This document shows positions 27,362-36,623 of a stretch of DNA of 64,000 nucleotides, piece after piece; the first letter of the stretch is position 1, and every line of letters starts with the position of its first letter. Source of the DNA: Actinomadura spongiicola (lineage in GTDB: Bacteria; Actinomycetota; Actinomycetes; Streptosporangiales; Streptosporangiaceae); NCBI RefSeq assembly GCF_003432485.1, contig NZ_QVNQ01000002.1, forward strand, positions 558,001 through 622,000, in the 5' to 3' direction. The position numbers and the translations under genes are program-made. Below the pieces are notes generated by a model that was not told the DNA's origin, did not search any database, and worked only from the letters and a program-made list of their open reading frames with translations.

Positions 27362-29593
27362 TCACCGCGGCGGGTTCGGCACCTTCTCGCCGAGGAACAT
27401 CCGCCGCACGGCGCGTTCGGCGGCGTGCCCGTCGTCCCACGGGCAGAAACGCGCCCGGAAGTCGGCGCGGTCCTTGGCGGCGGCGTCGCCCCACGCGGCG
27501 CGGGAGGCGAACGCGTCGACGAGTTCGTCCTCCGTGGTGGCGACGGCGCCGGGCGGCGTGGCCGTCAGATCGAAGTTGACGCCGCGGGTGAGCCGGTAGG
27601 TCTCCCAGTCGTTGGCGTAGATCACGATCGGCCGGTCGTCGAGGTTGGCGTAGTCGAACATGACCGACGAGTAGTCGGTGAGCAGCGCGTCCGAGGCGAT
27701 CATGAGGTCCTCGACGGACCGGTGCCCGGACACGTCCACGACCCGGTCCCGCGGCCAGCCCAGATCCGCCGCCAAATTCTTGATCTTGTAGTAGTAGTGC
27801 GCCCGCAGCAGCAGCACATGCCCCTCGCCGAGCCGCTCCATGACCCGGCCGATGTCGAACATCGGGCTGTACCGGCGCTGGTAGTCGCGGTGGGTCGGCG
27901 CGTACAGGATCGCGGTGACGTCGTCGGCGAGGCCGAGTTCGGCGCGCAGCCGGGCGCGCTCGGCCGCGTCGCCGCCCGCCGTCACCAGGCGGTCGTTGCG
28001 GGGATAGCCGATCTCCAGCATCTCGTAGCCGCACGGGAACCCGCGCTCCCACGCCTCCGTCGACAGCGGGTTGGACGAGATGAGGAAGTCCCAACGGTCG
28101 GACCGGGTGATGAGGGCCTCGAAGTCCATGTCTCCGGCGCCGACCGGATACTCCATCTGGTCGAGGCCCATCTTCTTCAGCGGCGTCCCGTGCTGGGTCA
28201 TCAGATGGACCTGCTCGGGCCGCTTCACGTAGAAGTCGGGGAAATTGACGTTGTTGACGAAGTACTTCGCGCGGGCGAGCGTCCGGTAGTAGTCGGGGGA
28301 CCCGGCGACCACGTACTCGACGCCGTCCGGCATGGACGAGCGCGCCCCCGGCTTCACCACCCAGACCGGCCGGACGTCCGGGGCCAGCTCCCGGACCTTC
28401 TCGTAGATCGCCGCCGGGTTGCAGGCGTAGCCGCGGTACCAGTAGGCGGCGAACACGGCGAGGTCCTCCTCGACCGGGAGCCGCGCCTGCATCCGGTAGT
28501 AGCGGTCCTTGGCGAGCTCCTTGGACATCCGCACGCCGCGCCGACTGAGGCGGCCGACCCTGCGATGCCTGCGCCGGGCCGCCTGGGCCTTGGCCTCGAC
28601 GGCCCGGACCCGCTCGAACCCCCGGTGGTCGTTCGCCTTGATCATGCGGTGTTTGTCGGCGAGGAAGGGCTTGTCCTCGGGGTCGGGCGGGACATGCCCG
28701 GGCGGCTCGTGCCTGCGGTACGTCTCGGACATCTCGGCGAAGAAGCGGGCCTTGTCCGACTCGTGGACGCGGTCCTCGCGCTCGATGATGACGAGCAGGT
28801 GCCAGATCGTCCGGTCGAACATCAGATGCCGGAACGGGTCGGCCTTCTCGCCCATCCCGTCCATGAACGCGAAGATGCGGTCGTACTGCGCGAACGCGTC
28901 GAAGTGCTTGGCGCCGGTGGTCTTGGTGATCGCGCCGTGGCGGCGCTGCCGGTAGATGTAGCAGACCCTGTCGAGCAGGCTGAGCCGCTCCGCCGCCATC
29001 AGGATCGGGTAGGTGACGTTGACGTCCTCGTAGTAGCCGCCGCTGAACCGCAGCCCGAGGTCGAGCAGGAACTCCCTGCGGATGGCCTTGTTCCAGGCCG
29101 TCATCATCATCTCCAGGACGCTCGGCCGCTCCTGGAGGGTGAACACGTCGGGGGCGGGCGGCTCGCGGAACAGGTCGTTGATGACGCTGCGCTTGACCTT
29201 GCCGCTCCAGTACGAGCGCGCGTAGTCGAAGACGAGCACGTCGGGACGGGTCTCGGCGAGCCGCTCGCAGATCGCGCGGACGGCGCCCTCGGTGGCGTGG
29301 TCGTCGCTGTCGAAGAACCAGACGTAGTCACCGGTCGCCATGTCGAGGCCGATGTTGCGGGCGTGACCGAGCCCCACGTTCTCGTCGAGATGCCGGACCC
29401 GGACGCGCGGGTCGCGTTGGGCGAACTCGTCGAGAATCTCCCCGCAGCCGTCCGGTGAATGATCGTCGACCGCTATGACTTCAAGGTTGGAAATGTCGGA
29501 ATCAAGGATGGAATCAAGACATTGCCGGATATACCCCTGCACTTTGTGCACGGGTACGATGACGCTCAACGAGACGCTCTGGTCACTGCTCAC
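27362..29593 (-). CDS. Second GT2 / TagF-like glycerophosphotransferase fusion
   Basis: The 743-residue protein has an N-terminal GT2 domain (SLSVIVPVHKVQGYIRQCL, LEVIAVDDHSPDG, YVWFFDSDDHA with the DxD, and GGYYEDVNVTYPILMA) with a helical region to about 340. The TagF domain runs from about 370: YFVNNVNFPDFYVKRP, VHLMTQHGTPLKKMGLDQ, GYPRNDRLV, ILYAPTHRDYQ, LLLRAHYYY and SDALLTDYSSVMFDYANLDDRP. Compared with the 1,133-residue neighbour it lacks the central beta domain, so the two probably make different links of one polymer (for example primer and chain, or main chain and branch). Both are on the same strand. Product identity (glycerol or ribitol phosphate) cannot be read from sequence. Confidence 0.9.
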   Translation of the reverse strand: MSSDQSVSLSVIVPVHKVQGYIRQCLDSILDSDISNLEVIAVDDHSPDGCGEILDEFAQRDPRVRVRHLDENVGLGHARNIGLDMATGDYVWFFDSDDHATEGAVRAICERLAETRPDVLVFDYARSYWSGKVKRSVINDLFREPPAPDVFTLQERPSVLEMMMTAWNKAIRREFLLDLGLRFSGGYYEDVNVTYPILMAAERLSLLDRVCYIYRQRRHGAITKTTGAKHFDAFAQYDRIFAFMDGMGEKADPFRHLMFDRTIWHLLVIIEREDRVHESDKARFFAEMSETYRRHEPPGHVPPDPEDKPFLADKHRMIKANDHRGFERVRAVEAKAQAARRRHRRVGRLSRRGVRMSKELAKDRYYRMQARLPVEEDLAVFAAYWYRGYACNPAAIYEKVRELAPDVRPVWVVKPGARSSMPDGVEYVVAGSPDYYRTLARAKYFVNNVNFPDFYVKRPEQVHLMTQHGTPLKKMGLDQMEYPVGAGDMDFEALITRSDRWDFLISSNPLSTEAWERGFPCGYEMLEIGYPRNDRLVTAGGDAAERARLRAELGLADDVTAILYAPTHRDYQRRYSPMFDIGRVMERLGEGHVLLLRAHYYYKIKNLAADLGWPRDRVVDVSGHRSVEDLMIASDALLTDYSSVMFDYANLDDRPIVIYANDWETYRLTRGVNFDLTATPPGAVATTEDELVDAFASRAAWGDAAAKDRADFRARFCPWDDGHAAERAVRRMFLGEKVPNPPR

Positions 29594-29652
29594 GCGCTGG
29601 CCAATCGACTACTCGGTGAACCTGAACTATACCCGCAAGAGGCGGATGAATC

Positions 29653-30774
29653 TTATGCAGCGCGTTGCTTCTGCTTGAGAATTCCGTGACCTTTGGGCTC
29701 CACCATCCGGCGCGTCAGGCGCACCACCGGAGTCGTGGCGAGCAGCAGGCCGAAGGCGAGAGCGCCGACCGTCAGCAGGACGAGGCCGGGCGGGCTCCCG
29801 ATGAAGCGCCCCTCGAAGGCGCCAAGGTTGTACAGGGCCTTCACCGCGAGGCCGTGCAGCAGGTAGACGTACATCGTCCGCGTTCCGAGCCTGGTGTACC
29901 AGGCGTCTCCGCGCGGCACCACGGCCAGGAACGCGGCGCCGAGCAGGACGGCGAACGCCATCGCGAGCAGCCGGTACGCCATGCCCTCCGGCATGGTGAA
30001 GTCCATGTACTCGTAGCCGCGGTTCCACAGCCGGACACCGTGCTCGATCGGTGGCACGACGGTCCCGCGCTGCCAGACGTAGGCGACGGGCAGCGCTGCC
30101 AGCAGCACGAACGCGCCCGCCCAGCGCGTCCAGCCCCGGCTCCGCAGCGCGTGGACGCGTTCGGGCCGGATCGTCAGGCCGAGGACGAAGAACGGAAGCA
30201 GACCCGCGGCGCGGCACAGAGTCGTGTCGGAACTGAAACTCCAACTTCCGGCGACCAGGCTCAACGCGACCGCCACCACCACCGGATAACGCAGATGCGG
30301 CCATAGCGGCGCGCTCAGCCGCCACAACACCAGCGCGACGAGGAACCACATCAGGAACTGCGGACGGAAGAACGTGTGCAACGGGACCGAATCGCCCTTG
30401 AGGTAACCAAGCGCGGCATACAGGGCATTGAATATCGCGAACGGGACGACCAGTGTCGGGAAGACGCCACGGAATTTCTCCGTCGACCGCATGAAGCCCC
30501 GGGAGAAATAACCGGATACGAACACGAACAACGGCATGTGGAACCCGTAGACCACCGAATAGGCCGCGTCCACCGCGTAACTGTCCTTCTTGAACACCTC
30601 CCAGAAGTGGCCGACCACGACCAGGAGGATCAGGAAGAACTTGACGTTGTCGAAGTACGCGTCGCGCTGCCGCGGGGCGGCGTCCGGGACCGTGTCCGAA
30701 GGCGAGCCGGACGGCGCCGTCCCACCGGGCGGCTGCCGCGGTGGCTGCTGGGGCGGGTGGAGGATGCCGGTCAT
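29653..30774 (-). CDS. Acyltransferase 3 family membrane O-acyltransferase
   Basis: The 373-residue membrane protein opens with a Pro-rich cytoplasmic tail of about 35 residues, then AYFDNVKFFLILLVVVGHFWEVF, the first helix of acyltransferase-3 enzymes with the catalytic His of VVGH. MPLFVFVSGYFSRGF and about nine further helices follow, including YVYLLHGLAVKAL near the end. Such enzymes move acetyl groups from cytoplasmic acetyl-CoA to sugars or polyols outside the cell (fucose-4-O-acetylase-like group). It lies beside a second member of the family and downstream of the LCP gene on the same strand, so it probably decorates the wall polymer of this locus. Confidence 0.88.
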   Translation of the reverse strand: MTGILHPPQQPPRQPPGGTAPSGSPSDTVPDAAPRQRDAYFDNVKFFLILLVVVGHFWEVFKKDSYAVDAAYSVVYGFHMPLFVFVSGYFSRGFMRSTEKFRGVFPTLVVPFAIFNALYAALGYLKGDSVPLHTFFRPQFLMWFLVALVLWRLSAPLWPHLRYPVVVAVALSLVAGSWSFSSDTTLCRAAGLLPFFVLGLTIRPERVHALRSRGWTRWAGAFVLLAALPVAYVWQRGTVVPPIEHGVRLWNRGYEYMDFTMPEGMAYRLLAMAFAVLLGAAFLAVVPRGDAWYTRLGTRTMYVYLLHGLAVKALYNLGAFEGRFIGSPPGLVLLTVGALAFGLLLATTPVVRLTRRMVEPKGHGILKQKQRAA

Positions 30775-30831
30775 GTCTCCGAAAGCCTCATCGGGGGTGC
30801 GGGGCGTGCGGGAGGAGGAGCCACGGCGACT

Positions 30832-32046
30832 CTAGTCACCCACCGTGGGGATTCGTGGCCCGTTCGGTGAGGGGACACGCTCGCGCGTCCGCCCGCCCGG
30901 TCTGCGCAGGGGAGTGAACACCCAGGTCATCTTGGGTTCCAGCGCCCAGCTCATGCACCGGACGACGGGTCTGGTGCACAGCGCCGTCCCGACCGCGAGC
31001 GCGCCGCCGACCACGACGACCACCCCGGGCGGGGTGTGCATCCAGCCGGCGCCCCACCAGCCGGTGAAGTCCAGCAGCCGGATGACGAACCCGTGCAGCA
31101 GGTAGGCGTACAGCGTCGCCGCGCCCAGCCCCGTGAACCAGTACCGGCCGCGCGGGATCAGGGTGAGGAACGCGGCCACCAGGGCGACCGCGCAGGCGAA
31201 CATGGCGAGCCGCATCAGCGTGCCGGCGACGTTGCCGACGCCGAGCTCGTCGTGCGGATGCTTCCAGTAGACCCAGTCCCGCGACATGTGGTTCATGGCG
31301 AAGTAGGTGAAGCCGAGCCCGGCGGCGAGCACCACCGCGCCGACGGGCCGCGCCGCCGGTCGCTTCAGCAGCTCGAAGTGGTGCGGTCGCAGCGTCAGGC
31401 CGAGCACGTAGAACGGCAGCAGGCCGATCACCCGATGGATGTCGAACGTTCCACCGAGGTCGCTCATGTAGGCCAGCAGCGAGAACGCCACCGCCACGGC
31501 GAGCGGCCACCGGATCTGCTGCCACACCGGCGTGGACAACCGCCACATGAACAGCGCGCACAGGAACCACGTCAGGTAATACGGGTTCAGCAGGCTGATC
31601 TCCAGGACGTTGCGTCCCGCGAGCCAGTCGTACAGCGAGTAGGCGAATTCGAACACGACGTAGGGGACGCCGACGTTCGTGATGAGTTTGCGGGCCTTGC
31701 CGCCGGAGAACGTCCAGTTCCGGGAGAAGTAGCCGGTGATCACGATGAACAGCGGCATGTGGAACATGTAGACGAAGATGTACAGGCCCTTCGCCAGCGG
31801 GACGCCCAGCAGGTTGGCCAGGGCGTGCCCGGCCACCACCAGCAGGATCGCGAAGTACTTGGCGTTGTCGAAGAACGGGTCGCGCTGCTTGCCCGGACGC
31901 GCCTTCGGGACCGTGCCCGCCGCCCCGGCCGCCGTGCCCGTCGCCGTTCCGGCCGCCGCGTTCGCCGTGTCCGTCGCGTCAGCGGGAGGCCGCCGGTCGG
32001 CTCCCGCTTCCGTCTCGGCCACAGAGGGCCCGGTGGTGTGGCTCAT
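30832..32046 (-). CDS. Second acyltransferase 3 family membrane O-acyltransferase
   Basis: The 404-residue protein (ATG 32046) has a long Thr/Ala/Gly-rich N-terminal tail, then DPFFDNAKYFAILLVVAGHALANLL with the active His, MPLFIVITGYFSRNWTF, and about ten helices ending with TLYAYLLHGFVIRLLDF and a basic tail. It is about 45 percent similar by eye to the neighbour at 29,653, so the pair looks like an old duplication that diverged to acylate different positions. A much longer open frame continues upstream through the LCP gene in another frame but is a GC artefact. Only 14 bases separate it from the LCP stop, so they are probably co-transcribed. Confidence 0.88.
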   Translation of the reverse strand: MSHTTGPSVAETEAGADRRPPADATDTANAAAGTATGTAAGAAGTVPKARPGKQRDPFFDNAKYFAILLVVAGHALANLLGVPLAKGLYIFVYMFHMPLFIVITGYFSRNWTFSGGKARKLITNVGVPYVVFEFAYSLYDWLAGRNVLEISLLNPYYLTWFLCALFMWRLSTPVWQQIRWPLAVAVAFSLLAYMSDLGGTFDIHRVIGLLPFYVLGLTLRPHHFELLKRPAARPVGAVVLAAGLGFTYFAMNHMSRDWVYWKHPHDELGVGNVAGTLMRLAMFACAVALVAAFLTLIPRGRYWFTGLGAATLYAYLLHGFVIRLLDFTGWWGAGWMHTPPGVVVVVGGALAVGTALCTRPVVRCMSWALEPKMTWVFTPLRRPGGRTRERVPSPNGPRIPTVGD

Positions 32047-32060
32047 ACAGGCTGCCCGGG

Positions 32061-33482
32061 TCAGGTCTCCTTGCAGATGTCCTCGCTGGCGCGGATCTCG
32101 CCCTGCTGCTTGGGGATGCCGCCGCCCGCGTTGTTGAGCTTCGTCCAGTCGCGTCCGACCACCAGGTCGACGACGCCGGGTGTGGCGCCGCGCTTGCGCG
32201 CCGCCGGCTGCGGCTTGCTCGGGATCAGCGCGGCGAGCGACATGGCCTGCTGGTCGGCACCGGAACCGTACAGCACCTTGGTGGCCGCCGTCGCGGAAGG
32301 CGCGTTTCCGCCGACGGTCACGTGGAAGCCCTGCGACTCCAGGTCGGCGGCGACGCGTCCGGCCTGGCCGTCGATGCCGCTGCCGTTGTAGACCCGCACC
32401 CGGATCTGGCTCGGCGGGATGGTCGAGGCGCCCGGCTTCGGCTGCTTCGGAATGGTCTTGTCGTTGCGGACGGCGGCGAAGAACGGCTGGGCGGCGGAGT
32501 TGAGCGCCACCCGGTTCGGGTCCAGCGGGTCGGGGCCGGACGGCACGGTCACGAACCGCAGCTTGCCGGACGTCATGCCCTGCATCTCCCGGGCGATGTC
32601 CATCATGACCTGCGGGGTCAGTTCCTTGTCGGTGGTGAGCGACTTGGTGACCGCGTTCATCAGGTCGAGGGCCTTCTTGGGGTTGCTCAGCACGCCCGCG
32701 CTCATCGCCTTGTTGGCGAGGGCGCCCATGAACTTCTGCTGGCGCTTGATGCGGTCGAGGTCGGAGCCGTCGCCGAGACCGTGCCGGACGCGCACGTACG
32801 CCAGCGCCGTCTCGCCCTTGATGTTGTGCCTGCCCTTGCCGAGCCTCAGCTTCGACTGCGGGTCGTTGACGGCCTTCGGCAGGCACACCGGGACGCCGCC
32901 GACCGCGTTCGTGATGGCCTTGAACCCGTTGAAGTCGACCTGCATGAAGTGGTCGACGCGGATGTTGGAGATGCTCTCGATCGTCTTGATGACGCAGGCC
33001 GCGCCGCCGGCGGTGAACGCCGAGTTGATCTGGGCCCGGGACTGCGCCGGGACGACCCCGCCGTCGCGGCTCTTGCACGACGGCATCCGGACCATGAGGT
33101 CGCGGGGGAAGCTGATGCCCATCGCCTGGCCGCCGCCGGGGGACAGGTGCAGCAGGATCATGGTGTCCGAGCGGGGCGGTTCGTTCTTCAGCCGCCGCCC
33201 GTACTTGGCGTTGGCGCCCTCCCGGGTGTCGGACCCGAGCAGCAGGATGTTCATCGCGCTGTTCAGCTTCTTCGGCCGGTTGGGGCCGAGTTGCGCGTTG
33301 ACGTCCTCGTGCGCGATGTTCCCGAACGCCCTGCGGTACAGGCCGTAGGCGGTGAGGGAGCCGGCCACCATGACCGCCGACAGTCCGATGCACACCCAGC
33401 CGAGGATGCGCCAGCCGCGTCGCGGCGCCTGCTGCGGATCGGCGTCGTCGACGTACTCCATGTACATCGGGTTGCTGTTCAT
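32061..33482 (-). CDS. LytR-CpsA-Psr (LCP) family cell-wall polymer ligase
   Basis: The 473-residue protein has a short cytoplasmic tail, one membrane helix (about 27-48), an extracellular LCP domain (about 75-290) and a C-terminal LytR_C domain (about 345-435, IRVRVYNGSGIDGQAGRVAADL). LCP motifs are clear: NILLLGSDTRE, RSDTMILLHLSP, GISFPRDLMV with the catalytic Arg, INSAFTAGG, DHFMQVDFNGFKAITNAVGGV and ALAYVRVRHGLGDGSDLDRIKRQQ. LCP enzymes attach lipid-linked teichoic acids or arabinogalactan to peptidoglycan. Two acyltransferases follow on the same strand, and the TagF fusions lie further down, which fits the final step of this locus. Confidence 0.93.
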   Translation of the reverse strand: MNSNPMYMEYVDDADPQQAPRRGWRILGWVCIGLSAVMVAGSLTAYGLYRRAFGNIAHEDVNAQLGPNRPKKLNSAMNILLLGSDTREGANAKYGRRLKNEPPRSDTMILLHLSPGGGQAMGISFPRDLMVRMPSCKSRDGGVVPAQSRAQINSAFTAGGAACVIKTIESISNIRVDHFMQVDFNGFKAITNAVGGVPVCLPKAVNDPQSKLRLGKGRHNIKGETALAYVRVRHGLGDGSDLDRIKRQQKFMGALANKAMSAGVLSNPKKALDLMNAVTKSLTTDKELTPQVMMDIAREMQGMTSGKLRFVTVPSGPDPLDPNRVALNSAAQPFFAAVRNDKTIPKQPKPGASTIPPSQIRVRVYNGSGIDGQAGRVAADLESQGFHVTVGGNAPSATAATKVLYGSGADQQAMSLAALIPSKPQPAARKRGATPGVVDLVVGRDWTKLNNAGGGIPKQQGEIRASEDICKET

Positions 33483-33553
33483 CGGCTCCGGGTCCGGGTG
33501 TGCTCGGTGAATTCCGGGGTAGGACGAGGTGGGTCGGGCAAGGGCAGCGTAGG

Positions 33554-34405
33554 TCAGGCGAGCCGACGCGGGGACCCGGATGCGCCATTACGTCCGGGCG
33601 GACCTGCCACCACCGTCACATGTTCCACGGTCAGGCGTCGCTCTAGTACGGCATTGTCGATGTTTCGTTGGATTATGACGGAAGCACCCGAGGCTAGTGG
33701 TGCGAGAAGGCCGGTCAGTACCCCGTCCAATGTGGCGAACGACATGTCAACCAACACGCGGTCGCGTGCGTCTAGATCCCACTTTTCGGCGGCGGTTCGG
33801 GCCGCCTCGACCAGCTCGGCGGCGCTCATTGTGCTTTTTGTCACATTCAGCGCGGGAGCCTCGGTGGTCACTCCGGCATTTGGGATAAAACGGTCTCCAT
33901 AGGCACGAACCTCCGTGGCGTAGTCGGTGACACCGGGTGGAGTGTTCGCGAGCGGCCCGCCCAGCGCGTGCAGCGACAGACCGACGATCTCCTCCGCCTC
34001 GCCCGCCAGCGCGTCGTCCGCGATCACGTCGTCCAGCACCTCCTGTGCCACCGCCAGGATGTACGGCTCGGACGACCCGGACGGTTCGAAGGACGCCGAC
34101 CCGACGGACGCGGGGTCCACGGGCTCGACGACCAGCCCGGCCGACCAGCACGCCAGGAGCCACACGGCCGTCTGCCAGTGCGGAGGCAGGACGAGCACGA
34201 CACGGGTCCCGGGTTCGGCGGCGAGACCGTCCACCAGGAAGTTCGCCGTCTTGGCGACCCAGTTGTCGAACGTGCGGGCCGACAGTTCGACGCGTTCGCC
34301 CGTGGCGTCGTCGTAGAAGGTCACCAGCGGGCTCGACGGGTCGTCCGCCACCCGCCGCCGCAGCAGCTCCGCAGGTCCCACGGGGTTCCCGGCATGTGCG
34401 CTCAT
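33554..34405 (-). CDS. TIGR03089 family protein (acyl-CoA synthetase-like N-terminal domain)
   Basis: The 283-residue protein (ATG 34405) resembles the first half of AMP-forming acyl-CoA synthetases: LVTFYDDATGERVELSARTFDNWVAKTANFLVDGL, GTRVVLVLPPHWQTAVWLLACW and VDMSFATLDGVLTGLLAPLASGASVII. The ATP-binding P-loop and the C-terminal catalytic half are absent, which is normal for the TIGR03089 family of actinobacteria. It lies next to LCP and cell-wall glycosyltransferase genes, as is usual for the family. Its function is unknown. The start sits near the divergent membrane protein at 34,560. Confidence 0.85.
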   Translation of the reverse strand: MSAHAGNPVGPAELLRRRVADDPSSPLVTFYDDATGERVELSARTFDNWVAKTANFLVDGLAAEPGTRVVLVLPPHWQTAVWLLACWSAGLVVEPVDPASVGSASFEPSGSSEPYILAVAQEVLDDVIADDALAGEAEEIVGLSLHALGGPLANTPPGVTDYATEVRAYGDRFIPNAGVTTEAPALNVTKSTMSAAELVEAARTAAEKWDLDARDRVLVDMSFATLDGVLTGLLAPLASGASVIIQRNIDNAVLERRLTVEHVTVVAGPPGRNGASGSPRRLA

Positions 34406-34559
34406 GCCTCCAGAGCGTATGCCCGCGTGATCGTCCCCGCCCCGACGCCGGGCCGGACATTCGTGGCCGGTCACTTGCGCGGGGACGACCGGGCACGCCT
34501 CCGGAGACCGCTACGCTCCGCACGGAACACACGGATCAACGAGCACGGGGCGGAATCTC

Positions 34560-36584
34560 ATGGACGCGGGTCGGCTGCTCGTGCGGGTCACGGTGGCTCC
34601 CGCGCTGCTCATCGTGGCGTGGCTGGCCGTCTCGTTGCCGCTGCTGATGGCGGACGCGTTCCGTCCGGTCCCGGCGGTCGCGCTGTTCGTGCCCGTCGCG
34701 GCCGCGGCGCTGTGGTTCGGGCTGCGGACCCGTGGCGCGGGCGGCGCGGCGACGGACGTGCCGTGGTGGCCGGTCCTCGCCGTGTTCGGCATCACGGTCG
34801 CGTTCCTGGTGCTCCAGGTCGTCATGAGCGCGGAGCAGATCGTGGTGCGCCGCGACCCGGCGTCCTACGTCCAGTTCACGACGTGGCTGAAGAACGAAGG
34901 GTCACTGCCGATCCCGCTGATGGACGAAGCCTTCGGCGGCTCCGACCCGGCGCTCCGCTTCGAGAGCCCCGCCTTCTATGAGCGGGACGGCGCGGTCGTC
35001 CCCCAGTTCATGGCGGGGCTGCCGCTCGTGCTGACGCTCGGCGGCTGGATCGGCGGCACCCACGGCATCCTGCTGATGGCGCCGCTGCTCGGCGCGTGCT
35101 GCGTGCTCGCGTTCGCCGGGCTGGTCGCGCGGCTCGTCTCGCCCCGCTGGGCGCCCGCGGGGGCGCTGCTGCTGGCGCTGACGTTGCCGATGCTCTACGT
35201 CTCCCGGAGCGCCTTCAGCGAGCTGCCCGCGATCGTGCTGCTCCTCGGCGGCCTGTCGCTGATGCACGACGTCCGGACGGAGACGGGACGGCTCGCCGAC
35301 GCGAAGGCGTTCCTCGCGGGTCTGGCGCTCGGGCTGATCGTGCTCGTCCGCATCGACGGGCTCCGCGACGTCCTCCCGGTCTTCGTCTTCGCCGGGCTCT
35401 ACGTGGCGCACCGGCGGCGCGCCGGTTACTGGACGGCCGGAGGGCTGCTGCTCGGCGTGGGCGCGGGGCTGCTGGAGGGCTTCACGTTGTCGCGGCCGTA
35501 CCTGACGTATCTGGGGGCGTCCCTCGATCCGTTGCTCGCCATCGCGGCGGTGGTCGTCGCGGCGACGCTGATCATGGTGGTGCTGCTGCGCCGGGAGCGG
35601 ACCGGCTCGCGCCTGCGCCGCCTCGGCACGGTCGTCGCGCGTGGACGGCTGCCGGGGGTCGCCGCCGTGCTGACCGTGCTGGTGATGGTGGGGTTCGCGG
35701 TCCGGCCGTGGGTGCAGACCGTCCGCCGTGAGCCTGCGACGCGCGACGACGAGATGAACGTCCGCTTCATCGAGACGATCCAGCGGATCCAGCACCTGCC
35801 GGTGGACGGCACCCGCCAGTACTCGGAGGACTCGCTGCACTGGGTCTCCTGGTACATCGGGCCCCCAGCGCTGCTGTTCGCGACGGTCGGCGCGGCGCTG
35901 CTTGCGCGGCGGCTCCTGCGGGGCCGTTCCACGGAGTGGCTGCTGCCCTACGCGATGATCGTCTGGACGACCACGCAGGTGCTGATCAGGCCCGGGATCA
36001 CGCCGGACCATCCGTGGGCGTCCCGGCGGCTGATCGGCCTCGTCGTCCCCGGCCTGCTGCTGTTCACCGTGTTCGCGTCGGCGTGGGCGGCGCGGCGCGT
36101 CCGCCGCCTCGGGTACGGGCGGCGGCTCGTGCGGGCGGGCGCGGTCGTCGGCGTCGCGATGATGCTGGTGCCGATCGTGCTGGTGTCCGGCGGTCTCCTC
36201 GTGACCCGGACGGAGCAGCACGAGGTGGCCGCCGTCGACGGCATGTGCGACGCGCTGGACCCGCGCGGTTCCGTCGTCGTCGTGGAGCAGTCGACCGCCG
36301 ACCGTTTCCTCCAGGTCGTCCGCGGCATGTGCGGGGTGCCCGCGGCGCGCACGACCGGGAACGCCACCGTCGCCGACGTGCGGCGCGTCGTCGCCGGGGT
36401 CGCCGAGGCCGGACGCCGCCCGGTGATCATGGCGGCGAGGGCGGAGCAGGTCGCGCCGTACGGGACGCCGCGCCGGGTCCTGTCGCTGCGGACACGGCAG
36501 GACGGCCGCACCCTCACCGGGCCGCCGGGCGGGACGTGGGGCCTGTCCATGGAGGTCTGGATCGCCGAGCCGCCACGGCGTTGA
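34560..36584 (+). CDS. Multi-pass membrane glycosyltransferase-like protein (GT39/GT-C type)
   Basis: The 674-residue protein has about 13 membrane helices. The first large loop has the acidic signature VVRRDPASYVQFTTWL, followed by DPALRFESPAFYERDG and a His-containing GTHGILLMAPLLG. RSAFSELPAIVLLLGGL is the next conserved loop. A C-terminal soluble domain (about 550-674) ends the protein, with VDGMCDALDPRGSVVVVEQ and RGMCGVPAA. It looks like an outer-face sugar transferase or a polymer-handling membrane protein. It is followed at 40 bases by a GT2 gene that could supply the lipid-linked sugar. The exact family is not certain. Confidence 0.75.
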   Translation: MDAGRLLVRVTVAPALLIVAWLAVSLPLLMADAFRPVPAVALFVPVAAAALWFGLRTRGAGGAATDVPWWPVLAVFGITVAFLVLQVVMSAEQIVVRRDPASYVQFTTWLKNEGSLPIPLMDEAFGGSDPALRFESPAFYERDGAVVPQFMAGLPLVLTLGGWIGGTHGILLMAPLLGACCVLAFAGLVARLVSPRWAPAGALLLALTLPMLYVSRSAFSELPAIVLLLGGLSLMHDVRTETGRLADAKAFLAGLALGLIVLVRIDGLRDVLPVFVFAGLYVAHRRRAGYWTAGGLLLGVGAGLLEGFTLSRPYLTYLGASLDPLLAIAAVVVAATLIMVVLLRRERTGSRLRRLGTVVARGRLPGVAAVLTVLVMVGFAVRPWVQTVRREPATRDDEMNVRFIETIQRIQHLPVDGTRQYSEDSLHWVSWYIGPPALLFATVGAALLARRLLRGRSTEWLLPYAMIVWTTTQVLIRPGITPDHPWASRRLIGLVVPGLLLFTVFASAWAARRVRRLGYGRRLVRAGAVVGVAMMLVPIVLVSGGLLVTRTEQHEVAAVDGMCDALDPRGSVVVVEQSTADRFLQVVRGMCGVPAARTTGNATVADVRRVVAGVAEAGRRPVIMAARAEQVAPYGTPRRVLSLRTRQDGRTLTGPPGGTWGLSMEVWIAEPPRR

Positions 36585-36623
36585 GGCGCCCCGGCACCGG
36601 TCGGGCGAGTATCCTCGCGCTGC

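Noticed and set aside
30832..33588. A 918-codon open frame on the minus strand covering acyltransferase and LCP genes
   Set aside because: Only its last 404 codons are coding; the rest is an Arg/Pro/Gly-rich shadow of the LCP gene in another frame.
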